A stretch of DNA of 17,427 bases from Clostridia bacterium (GCA_017462505.1 JAFTQY010000054.1:1-17427), one strand, 5' to 3'; counted from the stretch's first letter, positions 6,954 to 15,300 are shown. A program made the numbers and translations. Notes: generated by a model not told the origin, from the letters alone.

Positions 6954-7781
6954 ATGCAAAAATTTTTGACGGATATGCATACGCACACTACCTTTTCGCA
7001 CGACGGGCGGGACAAGATCGAAACGATGCTGGAAACCGCGCGGGAAAAGGGGATCGCCTTTTACGGCGTGAGCGATCATTTTGATTTGGATTACGATTTG
7101 TTTCAGATGAGCGACGAAGAGATCGCGCAGATCAAAAACGCCGATCCCGCCGATTATTTTCACGGCGCAAGGCACGCGCAAGAGGATTACGAGGGGGTTT
7201 TGAACGTGTGCGTGGGCGCGGAGTTCGGATATTCGGACAAGGCGGGGGTGCAGCAAAAATATCTTGAAATATACGAAAAATTCCGCCCCGATTTTGTAAT
7301 CAACAGCGTGCATTGCGGGGACGGAAAGGATTTTTGTCGGTATCATTTTACCGAGGATAAAGTGACGACGTACCGTATGTATTTGGGAATCATTCGCCGT
7401 AGCTTGGACGCGCCGTACCCCTACGATATCGTGGGGCATATCGGGTATATAGCCCGCTACGTGCCGTATGCGGATAGGAGTTTTTCGCTCGAAGAATTCG
7501 GCGCGGAAATCGACGATATTTTAAAGACGGTTATCGCCAAGAATAAGATTTTAGAGGTCAATTCGTCCAGTAAAATGAAAGAGACGATGACCTTGCCCAG
7601 CGAGAATATTTTGCGGAGATATTACGAGCTTGGCGGTCGGAAAATTTCGTTCGGTTCGGACGCGCATTTTAAAGAAAGGGTAGCCGATAAACGGGAAGAG
7701 GTGGCAGACATGCTCAAACGAATCGGGTTTACGCATATCACCGTGCCCTTCCGCGGCGAGCATATCAAGCTGGAATTATAA
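6954..7781 (+). CDS. PHP-domain phosphatase, histidinol-phosphatase (HisJ) family
   Basis: PHP-family metal-dependent phosphoesterase of 275 residues, the usual size for HisJ-type proteins. The start is ATG 6954 because the promoter occupies the upstream extension; GAGG lies about 9 nt upstream. Metal-site motifs appear in order: MHTHTTFSHDG (8-18, with His9, His11, His16, Asp17), SDHFD, GAEFGY, NSVHCGDG, DIVGHIGYI, VNSSSK and SFGSDAH. In Bacillota this family includes histidinol-phosphatase, which dephosphorylates histidinol phosphate in histidine synthesis, but many members lie outside his operons. No other histidine gene is present here, so the substrate is open. A small acidic protein is encoded 21 nt downstream, probably in the same transcript. 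Confidence 0.85.
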   Translation: MQKFLTDMHTHTTFSHDGRDKIETMLETAREKGIAFYGVSDHFDLDYDLFQMSDEEIAQIKNADPADYFHGARHAQEDYEGVLNVCVGAEFGYSDKAGVQQKYLEIYEKFRPDFVINSVHCGDGKDFCRYHFTEDKVTTYRMYLGIIRRSLDAPYPYDIVGHIGYIARYVPYADRSFSLEEFGAEIDDILKTVIAKNKILEVNSSSKMKETMTLPSENILRRYYELGGRKISFGSDAHFKERVADKREEVADMLKRIGFTHITVPFRGEHIKLEL

Positions 7782-7802
7782 AACGGAAAAAGGGGAAAAA
7801 CC

Positions 7803-8012
7803 GTGTCGGAATTAGATCTTTTAAAACTGTTACAGCAATACGGCGAAGAAACGGACTTAGCGGATTTCACGCCCGACGAATTGCAAGATTTATTAGAGCG
7901 CATGCGCGCAGACGGGGCGGATATGCCCTTGACTCCTGCGGCGTTTAAGGAAAAATACTTCGCCTATTACGATGACGTAAAGGATAAGTCATTAAAAAAA
8001 CAGGACTGGTGA
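7803..8012 (+). CDS. Small acidic hypothetical protein
   Basis: 69 residues from a GTG start, with AAGGGG 7 nt upstream. The sequence is soluble, strongly helical in character and acidic in its first half (DLADFTPDELQDLLERM), ending in a Lys/Asp-rich tail (KSLKKQDW). I do not recognise a family. It lies 21 nt after the PHP phosphatase, so it is likely its co-transcribed partner. The codon use matches the neighbours and the ribosome binding site is good, so it is probably a real gene. Confidence 0.7.
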   Translation: MSELDLLKLLQQYGEETDLADFTPDELQDLLERMRADGADMPLTPAAFKEKYFAYYDDVKDKSLKKQDW

Positions 8013-8016
8013 AAAA

Positions 8017-8160
8017 CGACGTATATACGTCGCAATACGTCGTCGGGCTTACGTTTTCCCTCGCTCACGTACGTCTATGTACGCTCCCGTCGGGAAAGCC
8101 GCGCCCTTCTTGTCTTGCTCGCATCTCCGCCGTTTTTGGCGTGTAAGATGGCGGCAATTT
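8017..8160. repeat. Palindrome-rich intergenic repeat-like element
   Basis: This gap between two gene ends is densely structured. CGACGTAT-ATACGTCG (8017-8032) is a perfect 16-bp palindrome. A TTTCCC / GGGAAA pair (8055-8060 with 8092-8097) encloses CGTAC-GTCTAT-GTACG (8068-8083). CCGCC and GGCGG (8127-8131 with 8149-8153) form a third stem. In order, CGCAATAC (8031), the CGTAC..GTACG hairpin and CTTGTCTTGC (8109-8118) also occur in the element upstream of alaS at 15687, 15714 and 15747, with similar spacing. I read it as a repeat or MITE relic; no transposase or clear target duplication is visible. Confidence 0.5.
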
Positions 8161-8188
8161 CGCAAAAATATAACGCAGAAAACAAAGC

Positions 8189-8221
8189 GCCCCCGAAACC
8201 ACGGTTTCGGGGGCATATTTT
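8189..8221. terminator. Strong hairpin terminator between convergent genes
   Basis: A perfect 12-bp stem (GCCCCCGAAACC at 8189-8200 with GGTTTCGGGGGC at 8203-8214), effectively 11 bp with a 4-nt loop. It lies 15 nt beyond the stop of the minus-strand deoR-type gene; on that strand it is followed by GCTTTGTTTTCT, and on the plus strand by ATATTTT. It probably serves the repressor gene and may also end the PHP operon. Confidence 0.8.
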
Positions 8222-8235
8222 GCGCCAAATTACGT

Positions 8236-8994
8236 TTAGATAACGACGATATCCATGCTCTTAAACTGGTCTTTGAGAGCGTCGGGGAATTCGTCATCGG
8301 TGATCAATACGTTGATATCCTCCGCGCGTGCAAAGGTATACGGTTTGATCTTACCGATCTTCGAGCTGTCCAGCATCATATACAAAAATTTCGCCTTTTT
8401 GCAGATTACGCGCAGGAGCTCCGATTCCATTTGCGAGCTGCACGAAAACCCGTTTTCGGGGGTGAACGCCGCCGCCGAAATGATCGCGATCTCAAAATTC
8501 GTGTCCGTGAAATACAAAGACGAGAAAGAGGACGCCGTGGCAAGGTTTTCCTTGATCAGCTGTCCGCCGAGCAGGCTTACGACCACGTTTTTCTTTTTAG
8601 CAAGCTCGGTTGCCACCGCCAAACCGTTGGTGAACACGCTGCAATACCGATCGGGCATTTCCTTGGCAAGGTACAGCGCGGTCGTGCCGCCGTCCAAAAA
8701 CAGGGACGCGCCCTCGTCGATCAGCCCCGCCGCCTTTTGCGCGATCACGATTTTTTCGTCGGTGTGGATCGTCGTTTTTTTGGTGTACGGCTCGCCCGAG
8801 GTCTTTTGCACCTCGCGCACGGACATAGCCCCGCCGCGCACGCGGATAATTTTGCCCTCTTCTTCCAGTTGGAAAAGATCTCTGCGCAGGGTCATTTGCG
8901 ACACGCGCGGAAAATGCTCTTCCAGCTGTTCCAAGGTCAGCTTGCCCCGTTTGTCCAAAAGCTCGGCAATTTCTTGTATGCGATCCCGTTTCAT
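8236..8994 (-). CDS. DeoR/GlpR-family transcriptional regulator
   Basis: Repressor of 252 residues, standard for the family. The N-terminal helix-turn-helix (about residues 5-57) ends with the hallmark MTLRRDLFQLEEEGKIIRVR-type segment and the beta wing RGGAMS. The C-terminal sensor domain, related to ribose-5-phosphate isomerase, has LFLDGGTT (98-105) for sugar-phosphate binding, GG in the SLLGGQL segment, and INVLITDD near the end. Members respond to phosphorylated sugars. No sugar operon adjoins it: it is alone on the minus strand between a terminator and a divergent unrelated gene, so its targets are elsewhere or it controls itself. GGGAGAT lies about 7 nt upstream of the ATG. A palindrome overlapping its promoter suggests autoregulation. 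Confidence 0.9.
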   Translation of the reverse strand: MKRDRIQEIAELLDKRGKLTLEQLEEHFPRVSQMTLRRDLFQLEEEGKIIRVRGGAMSVREVQKTSGEPYTKKTTIHTDEKIVIAQKAAGLIDEGASLFLDGGTTALYLAKEMPDRYCSVFTNGLAVATELAKKKNVVVSLLGGQLIKENLATASSFSSLYFTDTNFEIAIISAAAFTPENGFSCSSQMESELLRVICKKAKFLYMMLDSSKIGKIKPYTFARAEDINVLITDDEFPDALKDQFKSMDIVVI

Positions 8995-9027
8995 CTTCGT
9001 ATCTCCCGTTTGATTTTGTTAGTACAT

Positions 9028-9060
9028 ATCAAATTTATCATAAAATTGATAAAATAGCAA
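9028..9060 (-). promoter_or_regulatory. Promoter and candidate operator of the DeoR-type gene
   Basis: On the minus strand TTGCTA (9055-9060), a 17-nt spacer and TAAATT (9032-9037) make a plausible promoter. Within it lies an inverted repeat ATCAAATTT-ATCAT-AAAATTGAT (9028-9050, 8 of 9 positions symmetric), placed from the -10 box into the spacer, where a bound repressor would block RNA polymerase. Assignment to the DeoR-type protein is inference. Confidence 0.5.
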
Positions 9061-9209
9061 GCGAATTGCGGAAAAAACCCTGCTTTTCACAAAATTTTTG
9101 AGAACTTTTCAGCCAAAAAGAACGGACTTTACATTTTTTCGGGCGAAAAAATCACAAAAAACAGTAGAATTGTGACGGACGCGTGATGATAATTTTCACC
9201 CGTTTTTGC

Positions 9210-9239
9210 TTGCGATTTTGCATAAGGTTGTGCTATAAT
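9210..9239 (+). promoter_or_regulatory. Promoter of the 208-residue conserved protein gene
   Basis: TTGCGA (9210-9215), 18-nt spacer, TATAAT (9234-9239) with an extended TG at 9231-9232. Transcription would start near 9246, 25 nt before the ATG. Confidence 0.75.
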
Positions 9240-9270
9240 ACAATATAGAAACTTGGAGATAAAGAAAACG

Positions 9271-9897
9271 ATGGACGAATTTATTTTGCAGTTGGACGAA
9301 TATTTTTGCGAAAAATATGCAAATTACGATAAACTGTGCCTGTTGCCCGGCTATAAAATGCCGCTGATGCAAGCCTCGGAAATCCGCGCGGACGGCAGAA
9401 CGTACGCCTACACCCTGCCCCCCGAAACGATGAGCCTTTCCCGTCAAGAAAAAAAGGCGGAAATTTTGGCGGCGCTCAAAGCGCGCATGGTGGACGTGAC
9501 CTTTTCCTTTTCGTTCCGCCCCGTTGGGGTGTTTGCGCGGATTAGAAACGTGTTTTCCAAATACGCGCCCCATAAAAGCCTGAAAAATATTCTGCAAAAA
9601 TACAAGCTGACGGACGAGGACGTGTTGCAAAACGTAAACGTGTCGGCGGCGGTGTGGAAAGGAATTTGCAAAGGCAAATATTTGCCCTCGAAAAATTTGA
9701 TTTTCTCGTTGGGGCTGGCGGGGCATTTTGCCTACGAGGACGTACAGGCGTTGCTCCGCTTGTGCGAGTACGAGTTTGATTATACCTACGTCAAAGACGT
9801 CGTGGTGTCCTCTCTGTTTAAAGAAAAGGTGTTCAATCCGACCATGCTGGCGCATGCCTTTGCGGAGTATAAGGTGGCAAACCTCTTCTTGAAATAA
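9271..9897 (+). CDS. Conserved protein with helical XRE-like C-terminal domain
   Basis: 208 residues from ATG 9271, with GGAGAT 10 nt upstream; an in-frame TTG at 9253 overlaps that site and is rejected. The N-terminal part (about 1-95) is mixed and unrecognised. The C-terminal part (about 105-208), starting SLKNILQKYKLTDEDV and passing through VWKGICKGKYLPSKNLIFSL, then LLRLCEYEFDYTY, has the pattern of the all-helical domain found at the C-terminus of some bacterial macro-domain proteins (LIDEKGMTDVEVYKKA, YHPSKNTAIALA, LLSRAGYALS). That domain resembles a lambda-repressor fold but its function is not settled. The match is from memory, not from a search. No signal peptide or membrane segment. 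It has its own promoter and no obvious partner, and is divergent from the DeoR-type gene. Confidence 0.75.
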   Translation: MDEFILQLDEYFCEKYANYDKLCLLPGYKMPLMQASEIRADGRTYAYTLPPETMSLSRQEKKAEILAALKARMVDVTFSFSFRPVGVFARIRNVFSKYAPHKSLKNILQKYKLTDEDVLQNVNVSAAVWKGICKGKYLPSKNLIFSLGLAGHFAYEDVQALLRLCEYEFDYTYVKDVVVSSLFKEKVFNPTMLAHAFAEYKVANLFLK

Positions 9898-9912
9898 AAT
9901 GCGTTGAAACGC

Positions 9913-9941
9913 TTGCGTTTTTGCGCGGTGTGTGCTATAAT
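9913..9941 (+). promoter_or_regulatory. Promoter of the cysteine T-box operon
   Basis: TTGCGT (9913-9918), 17-nt spacer, TATAAT (9936-9941) with an extended TG at 9933-9934. It starts the leader RNA that carries the T-box, with the transcription start near 9948. Confidence 0.85.
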
Positions 9942-9947
9942 AACTGA

Positions 9948-10207
9948 AAATTGAATATCCGAGCAGAAAAAGAGTACCCGTAGATAAGGGACGAAACAGA
10001 GAGCAACGCCGTAGGCTGAAAGCGTTGCGCGGTTCTTTTAAGCGGCGAAAGTGCGTTTCTGCGGTATCAGGACAGACTAATCCTCTGCGGCAGCCCCCGT
10101 TATCGGGCAGAAAAGGAAAAATCTTTTAGATTTTTTAAAGTAAAGTGGAACAGCGTTGGAATGCGCCTTTATACTATGGTAATATAGTGTAAAGGCGCTT
10201 TTTTTGA
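9948..10207 (+). promoter_or_regulatory. Cysteine-specific T-box riboswitch leader
   Basis: The 344-nt gap before cysE is a T-box leader. Stem I closes with CCG-(AG)-CAGAAA (9959-9969) paired to TTTCTGCGG (10056-10064). AGTA (9973-9976) gives the 5' side of the specifier loop and GAAAG-TGC-G its 3' side, so the specifier is TGC, cysteine, at 10052-10054, followed by a purine. The distal part has AGAGAGC (9998-10004), GGCTGAAA (10014-10021) and the stem GCAACGC / GCGTTGC. The T-box itself is TGGAACAGCG (10146-10155); TGGA pairs with a tRNA ending UCCA, fitting U73 of tRNA-Cys. GTAAAG (10140-10145) can pair with CTTTAT (10167-10172) as antiterminator, competing with the terminator. Uncharged tRNA-Cys should permit read-through into cysE and cysS. 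Confidence 0.93.
10163..10205 (+). terminator. T-box attenuator terminator
   Basis: A 15-bp stem with one wobble pair (10163-10177 with 10184-10198, 6-nt loop GGTAAT), followed by seven T. Its left arm contains the bases needed for the antiterminator, so the two structures exclude each other. Confidence 0.92.
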
Positions 10208-10241
10208 TAGAAAGCAGACGGAAAAGGAAAGGAGTGCAGGC

Positions 10242-10886
10242 ATGTGGTTCAAAAATTTAAGAGCGGATATAAAAGCCGCAAAACAAAACGACCCCGCGGC
10301 GCGGAACTGGTTTGAAATTTGGCTCACCTATTCGGGTGTGCACGCCTTATCTTGGCACAGAGTAGCGCACTTTTTCCACAAAATCAAGCTGAAATTGATC
10401 GCGCGTATCCTCAGCCAAATGGCTCGGTTTTTCACGGGGATCGAGATACACCCTGCGGCGAAGATCGAGGGGGGCGTGTTTATCGACCACGGCTCGGGCG
10501 TGGTGATCGGCGAAACGGCGGAGGTGCACAAGGGCACGGTGATTTATCAAGGCGTGACCCTCGGCGGTACGGGTAAGGAGCGCGGCAAACGCCACCCGAC
10601 GATCATGGAAAACGTGACCCTTTCGGCGGGAGCAAAGGTCTTGGGCGGCTTTACCGTCGGCGAAGGGGCGAAGATCGGCGCGGGCGCGGTGGTGTTAAAG
10701 GAAGTCCCGCCGTATGCGACGGTGGTGGGCGTGCCCGGGCGTATCGTGCGCATTAGACCCCCCGAAACGCAAGACCCGACCCATGCGGGTATGGTGGCGG
10801 CGGTGGCGCTTTCGCACGAGGCAAAGGAAGAAATGGCGAAAGAGGCGGCGCGGAAAGCCGAAGAGGAACGGAGCAAGAAAAAGTAA
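10242..10886 (+). CDS. cysE: Serine O-acetyltransferase
   Basis: Makes O-acetyl-L-serine from serine and acetyl-CoA, the precursor for cysteine. 214 residues, the short form usual in Bacillota. The N-terminal helical part (1-65) contains the IWLTYSGVHALSWHRVAHF segment; the left-handed beta-helix of hexapeptide repeats runs from about 67 to 172. The catalytic pair is in FIDHG (Asp82/His83 region), with RHPT (117-120) supplying the second active-site His, and GGTGKERGKRHP matching the family. The C-terminus (about 178-214) is a Lys/Glu/Ala-rich, probably helical tail beyond the fold. AGGAG lies 8 nt upstream of the ATG. It is the first gene behind the cysteine T-box, in accordance with its role. 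No cysK follows, so the sulfhydrylase step is encoded elsewhere. Confidence 0.95.
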   Translation: MWFKNLRADIKAAKQNDPAARNWFEIWLTYSGVHALSWHRVAHFFHKIKLKLIARILSQMARFFTGIEIHPAAKIEGGVFIDHGSGVVIGETAEVHKGTVIYQGVTLGGTGKERGKRHPTIMENVTLSAGAKVLGGFTVGEGAKIGAGAVVLKEVPPYATVVGVPGRIVRIRPPETQDPTHAGMVAAVALSHEAKEEMAKEAARKAEEERSKKK

Positions 10887-10891
10887 AACGG

Positions 10892-10906
10892 GCATACACG
10901 GTATGC
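10892..10906 (+). repeat. Small hairpin between cysE and cysS
   Basis: GCATAC-ACG-GTATGC is a perfect 6-bp inverted repeat in the 40-nt gap, just before the cysS ribosome binding site. It has no T-run, so it is not a terminator; it could be a processing site or have no role. Confidence 0.45.
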
Positions 10907-10926
10907 GATGAATAGGAGATATGGTT

Positions 10927-12330
10927 ATGAAAATTTACAATTCGTTATCCAAGAGAAAGGAAGAATTTATCCCTTTGGACGGGAACAAGGTCAAAATGTA
11001 CGCCTGCGGTATCACGGTATCGGGCGAGGCGCATATCGGGCACGGGTATCAGGCTCTGATTTACGATATTATGCGTAAATATCTGAAAAAGCTGGGCTAT
11101 GACGTGACGTACGCGCGCAACTATACGGACGTGGACGATAAGATTATTGCAAAATCCCACGAAACGGGTATTCCCGCGGACGAATATGCGGCGAACATGA
11201 TCGAAAACATCAACAAGATCATGGCGAATTTCCACGTGGACGATCCCGACGTGTGGCTGAAAGCTACGCAAAATATCGACAATATTATCGATTTTGTGTC
11301 CGCGTTGATCGAAAAGGGGCACGCATACCCCACGAAAAACGGCGACGTGTACTTTGACGTGGAAAGCTTTCCTGCCTACGGCAGACTGTCCAACCGCAAT
11401 ATCGAGGACGCGCTGGACGGCGTGCGCGTGGACAACGACGACGAAAAGAAAAACGCGTACGATTTCGCCCTTTGGAAGAGCGCGAAGCCGGGGGAAATTT
11501 TCTGGGAATCCCCTTGGGGAAAGGGCAGACCGGGCTGGCATATCGAATGTTCGGCAATGAACCGCGCGGCGTTCGGCGAACAGATCGATATCCACGGCGG
11601 CGGCAGAGATTTGATCTTCCCCCACCACGAAAACGAGATCGCGCAGACCGAGGCGCTGACGGGCAAGCCGTTCGTAAAATACTGGACGCATAACGGCTTG
11701 ATTAAGGTCAACGGGCAAAAAATGAGCAAATCCTTGGGTAACAGCCTGCTCCTTGCCGACCTGCTCGAAAAATATTCGGACGAGGCGGTGAAGTTTGCGC
11801 TGTTGCAGACCAACTACCGCAACGATATCAACGTCACCGACGATCTTTTCCCCGAGGCGGAAAAGCATATTCTCGATTTTTATACGGCTTTGGCGGCGGC
11901 GGACGAGCTCGGTTTTACGGCAAACGAGGGGGGCATGTCCGCGGCGAAACACATTGACGACGAATTTAATACCTGCATGAGCGACGATTTTAACACCGCG
12001 TTGGCGCTGTCGAATTTGTTCGGCTATTTCAAGGAACTGAAAAAGCTGACGGCGGCAAAGGACGAAAAAGCGGCGGCGTATGCGGCGCAGCTGCGCGAAA
12101 CGTACGGGTTGCTCGGCTTGTTTAAAAAGGACGCAAAGGAATACGTCGCATGGTTCGGCGCAAAGAATGCGGAAGAAATCCCCGCGGACGTGAAAGCGGT
12201 GGCAGAAGAACGCTGGGCGGCGCGTACCGCGCGCGACTGGGCGAAGAGCGACGAACTGCGAGCCAAGCTTGCGGAAATGGGTTATGCGGTCAAGGACAGC
12301 AAGACGGGCTATGAATTGACGAAAAATTAA
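10927..12330 (+). CDS. cysS: Cysteinyl-tRNA synthetase
   Basis: Class I synthetase charging tRNA-Cys, 467 residues. The start is ATG 10927 (MKIYNSL), typical for CysS and 8 nt after AGGAG; the ATG at 10921 is only 2 nt from that site. The zinc ligand Cys27 is in MYACGIT, the nucleotide motif HIGH is at 36-39, Cys208 is in WHIECSAM, the HHENE zinc segment at 233-237, and KMSKS at 265-269. The segment CGITVSGEAHIGHG differs from the usual CGPTVYxxxHIGHAR, so this belongs to a divergent CysS branch, although all catalytic motifs are intact. The C-terminal helical anticodon-binding part runs from about 300 to 467. It is second in the T-box operon, and its product sets the charging level the T-box senses. 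Confidence 0.95.
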   Translation: MKIYNSLSKRKEEFIPLDGNKVKMYACGITVSGEAHIGHGYQALIYDIMRKYLKKLGYDVTYARNYTDVDDKIIAKSHETGIPADEYAANMIENINKIMANFHVDDPDVWLKATQNIDNIIDFVSALIEKGHAYPTKNGDVYFDVESFPAYGRLSNRNIEDALDGVRVDNDDEKKNAYDFALWKSAKPGEIFWESPWGKGRPGWHIECSAMNRAAFGEQIDIHGGGRDLIFPHHENEIAQTEALTGKPFVKYWTHNGLIKVNGQKMSKSLGNSLLLADLLEKYSDEAVKFALLQTNYRNDINVTDDLFPEAEKHILDFYTALAAADELGFTANEGGMSAAKHIDDEFNTCMSDDFNTALALSNLFGYFKELKKLTAAKDEKAAAYAAQLRETYGLLGLFKKDAKEYVAWFGAKNAEEIPADVKAVAEERWAARTARDWAKSDELRAKLAEMGYAVKDSKTGYELTKN

Positions 12331-12354
12331 AGTAGAGATATAGGAGAAAAGAAA

Positions 12355-15300
12355 GTGAGAAGTAAAAAACTGGCGCTTTTGGTTTTGGCTTTGGGTTTGG
12401 TCGGCTCTCTTGGTTTGGCGGCTTGCGGTGGCGGTGATAACGGCGGTGGCGGCGTTAGCGGTTCTGTAAGCGAAAGTAACAGTAGCGAAAACGGCGGGGC
12501 TGAAAGCGAAAGCGACGAAAGCTCCGCGCCCGTAGGCGGCGAAGAGGTGCAAGGCGAAACGTTGGCGGACGAGACAGCTTGGGTGGCGGCGATCAATAAC
12601 ACCTTAGCACAAGGGAACGCAACCGTGAATTATACGATGACGATGGACGAGCGCACGGGCGAATATTTCATGGCGACAACTGGAAGCGCAACGGCGAAAG
12701 TAGCCGACAGAAAGATATATCAGAGCGCAACGGGCAGGGAGTCCTGCTACTATCCGAGCGAAGACGGAACGTTTATTGAGGAAGACGACGATTTTTCCAG
12801 CGAGATGTATATTGCCATGGTAGACAGTATGGCGATGGAATGGTCGCGTTATAACACGGAAACGTGGGATTGTTACCCCTACGAAGGGTATGAAGGCGGA
12901 TTTACCCCCACGGTCGGCGGGCTTTTGCACAGCACAGTAGGCGTATACCTTGACTATTTCGCGGACATGTATGAGGCGTTTGAAAACGTAGACGGCACGT
13001 ACGTTGTGGAAATGACGGAAAACGGAGCAAGCGGCAGGGCGGAACTCAAATTTGTGAACGGATTGCTCTATTCGTACGTGATGAACAGCGTTTTCACCCA
13101 GAACGTTGACGGGCAGGTATTAACGGAAACCACGGAAATTTCCATGACGATTACATACGGCAAGGCGGCGGTGGGCGAATTGCCCCCGATGACGTGGGAC
13201 GGCGGCGGAGACGAACCGTCTAAGCCCGATAGCCCCGACGAATCCGAGCCTGATGAGGAATGTCCGCATAGCTTTACCGAATATTACCCCAACGGCGACG
13301 CAACGTGTACGGAAGACGGCACAAAGACGGCGTGGTGCGATTATGGTTGCGGGGAAACGGACACGGTGACGGACGAGGGCTCGGGCGGGCATTCGTTTAC
13401 GGACTACGTATCGGATAATAACGCAACGTGCAGTGAGGACGGCACGAAAACGGCGACCTGCGATAACGGTTGTGGGGAAACGGATACGGTGACGGACGAG
13501 GGTTCGGCGACGGGTTGTAGCTATACCGATTACAAATCGAACGGCAACGCAACGTGCGGTGAGGACGGCACGAAAACGGCGACCTGTGATAACGGTTGCG
13601 GGGCAACGGACGAAATCATCGACGAGGGTTCGGCTGGGCATTCGTTTACGGACTACGTATCGAATAATAACGCAACGTGCAGTAAGGACGGCACAAAGAC
13701 GGCGACCTGTGACAAGGGCTGTGGCGAAACGGACGAGATCGCGGACGAATATACAATGCGCCACAATTACGTAGACGGATTTTGCGACGACTGCGGCGAG
13801 GAAGAAGGCACGGCGGGCTTGATATTTGGACTCGATTATAATAACACTCGCGCGTACGTTAAAGGCTATGAGGGCACGGATACGAGAGTGGTAATCCCGT
13901 CCGTTTACGAAGGACGTCCCGTGACAGATATCATGGGGGGCGGGTCAAACGTAGGCAATTATGGGTTTCAAACGAATACGATTATAAAAGAACTCGTATT
14001 GCCCAGCAGTATAATACAAATCGGGGAGTATGCGTTTTACGGTTGCAGTAATTTGGAAAGAATGAATATTCCTGAAAGCGTAACCGAAATTCCCGCGTGT
14101 ATTTTTTACGATTGCACCAGTTTGCAGGAAATCATTATTCCCGATACGGTGACCAGCATCGGTCGTGAAGCGTTTTACGGCTGTTGCAATCTGTGGGGGG
14201 TAATGATCGGCGACGGGGTAGAGAGTATTGCGGAGCGTGCATTTTTCGGTTGCAGTAGCTTAACGAGCATTGTAATCCCTGAAAGCGTAACCAAAATAAC
14301 AGGGATTGTATTTGAGTTAGGGTTACCCTTGACGATTTATTGCGAGGCGAACAGCAAACCCAGCGGGTGGAATAACAGTTGGAACGAGCTTAACCCCGTA
14401 GTATGGAATTGCATCCTTAATAACGTAGCGGATGATGGATATATTTATCGATATATTGACAATATTCGTTATGCCGTGAAAGGTAGAGCGGCGACGGTGG
14501 TCAAGCAAGCGAAAAATATAAAGACGGCAAAGTTTCCCGCAGAAATCAAGTGGTTTGATGAAGAATATATAGTATGGGGTATTAAAGAAAGCGCTTTTTA
14601 TAATTGTGAGCAATTGACGGAAGTTGAAATTCCCGATACCGTAAAGAGTATAGGCAATAGCGCTTTTTATAATTGCACAAGCTTAACGAAAGTTACCATT
14701 GCCGATGGGGTAGAGAGTATTGGAGACTGCGTGTTTGCTTATTGCAAAGCGTTGGCAGAAGTCGTAATTCCTGATTCTGTTAACAGCATAGGCGGCAATA
14801 TTTTTATGTCAAGTAGCGTGACAAGCGTGACGGTAGGAAACGTAGAGGACGTTGATAATTATGCGTTTGAACTCTGTGAAACGTTGACGAATATCAATTG
14901 CCCCACCTCTATAATTCCGTTTATACGAGAATTACAGACCTTGAAAACAGTAACGATTACAAGTGGCGAAACCATCGATGCCGGCGCTTTTTTGGGTAGC
15001 AGTAGCTTGACGGAGATTGTACTCTCCGACACCATAAAGAGTATAGGGGAGGCTGCCTTTGATTGTTGTAGTAGCTTGACAAAAATCATCATCCCCGACA
15101 GCGTAGAGAGTATTGGTAATTACGCCTTTGCCGCTTGTAGTAGCTTAACGGAAATTGTGATCCCTGACAACGTAGAGAGTATCGGTGAATATGCGTTCTA
15201 CGGGTGTACGAATTTAACGATTTACTGTGCGATGGAAAGTCAGCCGACTACGTGGGCTGCGGATTGGAATCCAGACGGCTGTCCCGTGTATTGGTACAGA

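Noticed and set aside
8077..9057. Long plus-strand open frames opposite the DeoR-type gene (also 8255-9013)
   Set aside because: The minus strand encodes a full DeoR protein with helix-turn-helix and sensor motifs; the plus frames run through a terminator hairpin and have no supported start.
9907..9922. AAACGC-TT-GCGTTT hairpin followed by T as a terminator of the 9271-9897 gene
   Set aside because: The stem is very short with an almost absent loop and it overlaps the -35 box of the T-box promoter; too weak to annotate, though some termination is possible.
10945..12552. 535-codon open frame on the minus strand opposite cysS
   Set aside because: It mirrors cysS, has no ribosome binding site or recognisable domain, and its Arg/Val/Phe-rich content is what the complement of GC-rich codons gives.
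13267..13761. CRISPR-like regular repeats
   Set aside because: The periodic units are 123-126 bp, in frame, and encode a Cys-rich protein repeat in the lipoprotein.
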